Assembly: GCA_014380545.1 (NCBI GenBank)
Contig: JACMJP010000285.1
Coordinates: 1-16,548, forward strand
Direction of reading: 5' to 3'
DNA from: Chitinophagales bacterium
Lineage (GTDB): Bacteria > Bacteroidota > Bacteroidia > Chitinophagales > BACL12
Length of the DNA: 16,548 nt
The notes below the pieces were generated by a model, which worked only from the letters and a program-made list of their open reading frames with translations, was not told the DNA's origin and did not search any database. Below, piece after piece: positions 16,377 to 16,548 of this stretch (positions within the stretch are counted from its first letter, which is position 1; the number at the start of each line of letters is the position of its first letter). The position numbers were made by a program, and so were the translations under genes.

Positions 16377-16548
16377 ATGAATAAATTAAAACTCAGCATC
16401 ACACTTTTATTCTTCATTTCTGCATTACACACATTTGCGCAAAAAAAAATTGAAGTTAAAGAACGCAACACGACCATGAGTCTTGGTGCCCGGAATGGCT
16501 ATGCTGTTACTTTTGATGGTATGACAAAAAAGGAATTAAAAAGCCGGT
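16377..16548 (+). CDS. Small secreted conserved hypothetical protein, 3' end cut by window
   Basis: Fifty-seven codons are visible from the ATG at 16377. A clear signal peptide (LSITLLFFISALHTFAQ, cleavage after about residue 22) is followed by KKIEVKERNTTMSLGARNGY and TFDGMTKKELKSR. The pattern 'EVKE...MSLGxxNGY' resembles a small uncharacterised Bacteroidota family of exported proteins, recalled rather than searched. The protein would be periplasmic or surface exposed. It is divergent from the barrel gene across 123 bp. The frame is open to the window edge. Confidence 0.7.
   Translation, partial: MNKLKLSITLLFFISALHTFAQKKIEVKERNTTMSLGARNGYAVTFDGMTKKELKSR

Overview
The window looks like the chromosome of an AT-rich member of the Bacteroidota. 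Several signs agree: type IX secretion (T9SS) C-terminal sorting tails on two secreted proteins, Bacteroidota-type TAnnTTTG -7 boxes, start codons without Shine-Dalgarno sequences, a PKD-domain lipoprotein and an outer-membrane barrel protein that resembles DUF5723. The exact order (Chitinophagales or Saprospirales-like) cannot be settled from this stretch. I see no tRNA, rRNA, CRISPR array or insertion sequence.

Positions 1-9907 are an alpha-glucan (starch, glycogen or maltodextrin) utilisation locus of two divergent operons sharing a 112-bp control region at 4407-4518. The leftward operon encodes two tandem paralogous secreted esterases, each with an N-terminal CBM48/E-set-like domain (458 aa with a T9SS tail, 400 aa without). 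They are followed by a large multidomain GH13 amylase or neopullulanase that runs off the left edge. The start of that GH13 gene is separated from its reading frame by an 8-bp A/T homopolymer, so it is either phase variable, mutated or a sequencing error. The rightward operon encodes a T9SS-secreted GH13 alpha-amylase with an unusual insertion, a GapN-type NADP-dependent glyceraldehyde-3-phosphate dehydrogenase, and 4-alpha-glucanotransferase MalQ. It ends at a clear hairpin terminator.

Positions 10000-11900 hold a patatin-like phospholipase with a two-helix membrane insertion, preceded by a striking palindrome over its probable promoter. A very small PKD lipoprotein converges on it with a 3-bp gap. 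Positions 11982-14847 carry two divergent MFS transporters with the GRRRP signature of the sucrose/maltose (GPH/SLC45-like) family, probably the inner-membrane sugar importers for the locus. Positions 14877-16548 hold the barrel protein and the start of a small secreted protein.

Inferred flow: secreted GH13 enzymes cut alpha-glucan outside the cell or in the periplasm, and the esterases may remove acyl groups from the same or an associated glycan. An MFS transporter imports the oligosaccharides, MalQ rearranges them in the cytoplasm, and GapN oxidises glyceraldehyde-3-phosphate with NADPH yield. No SusC/SusD pair is present in the window. The most unusual points are the esterase/amylase pairing, the homopolymer frameshift, GapN inside an amylase operon, and the membrane-inserted patatin.
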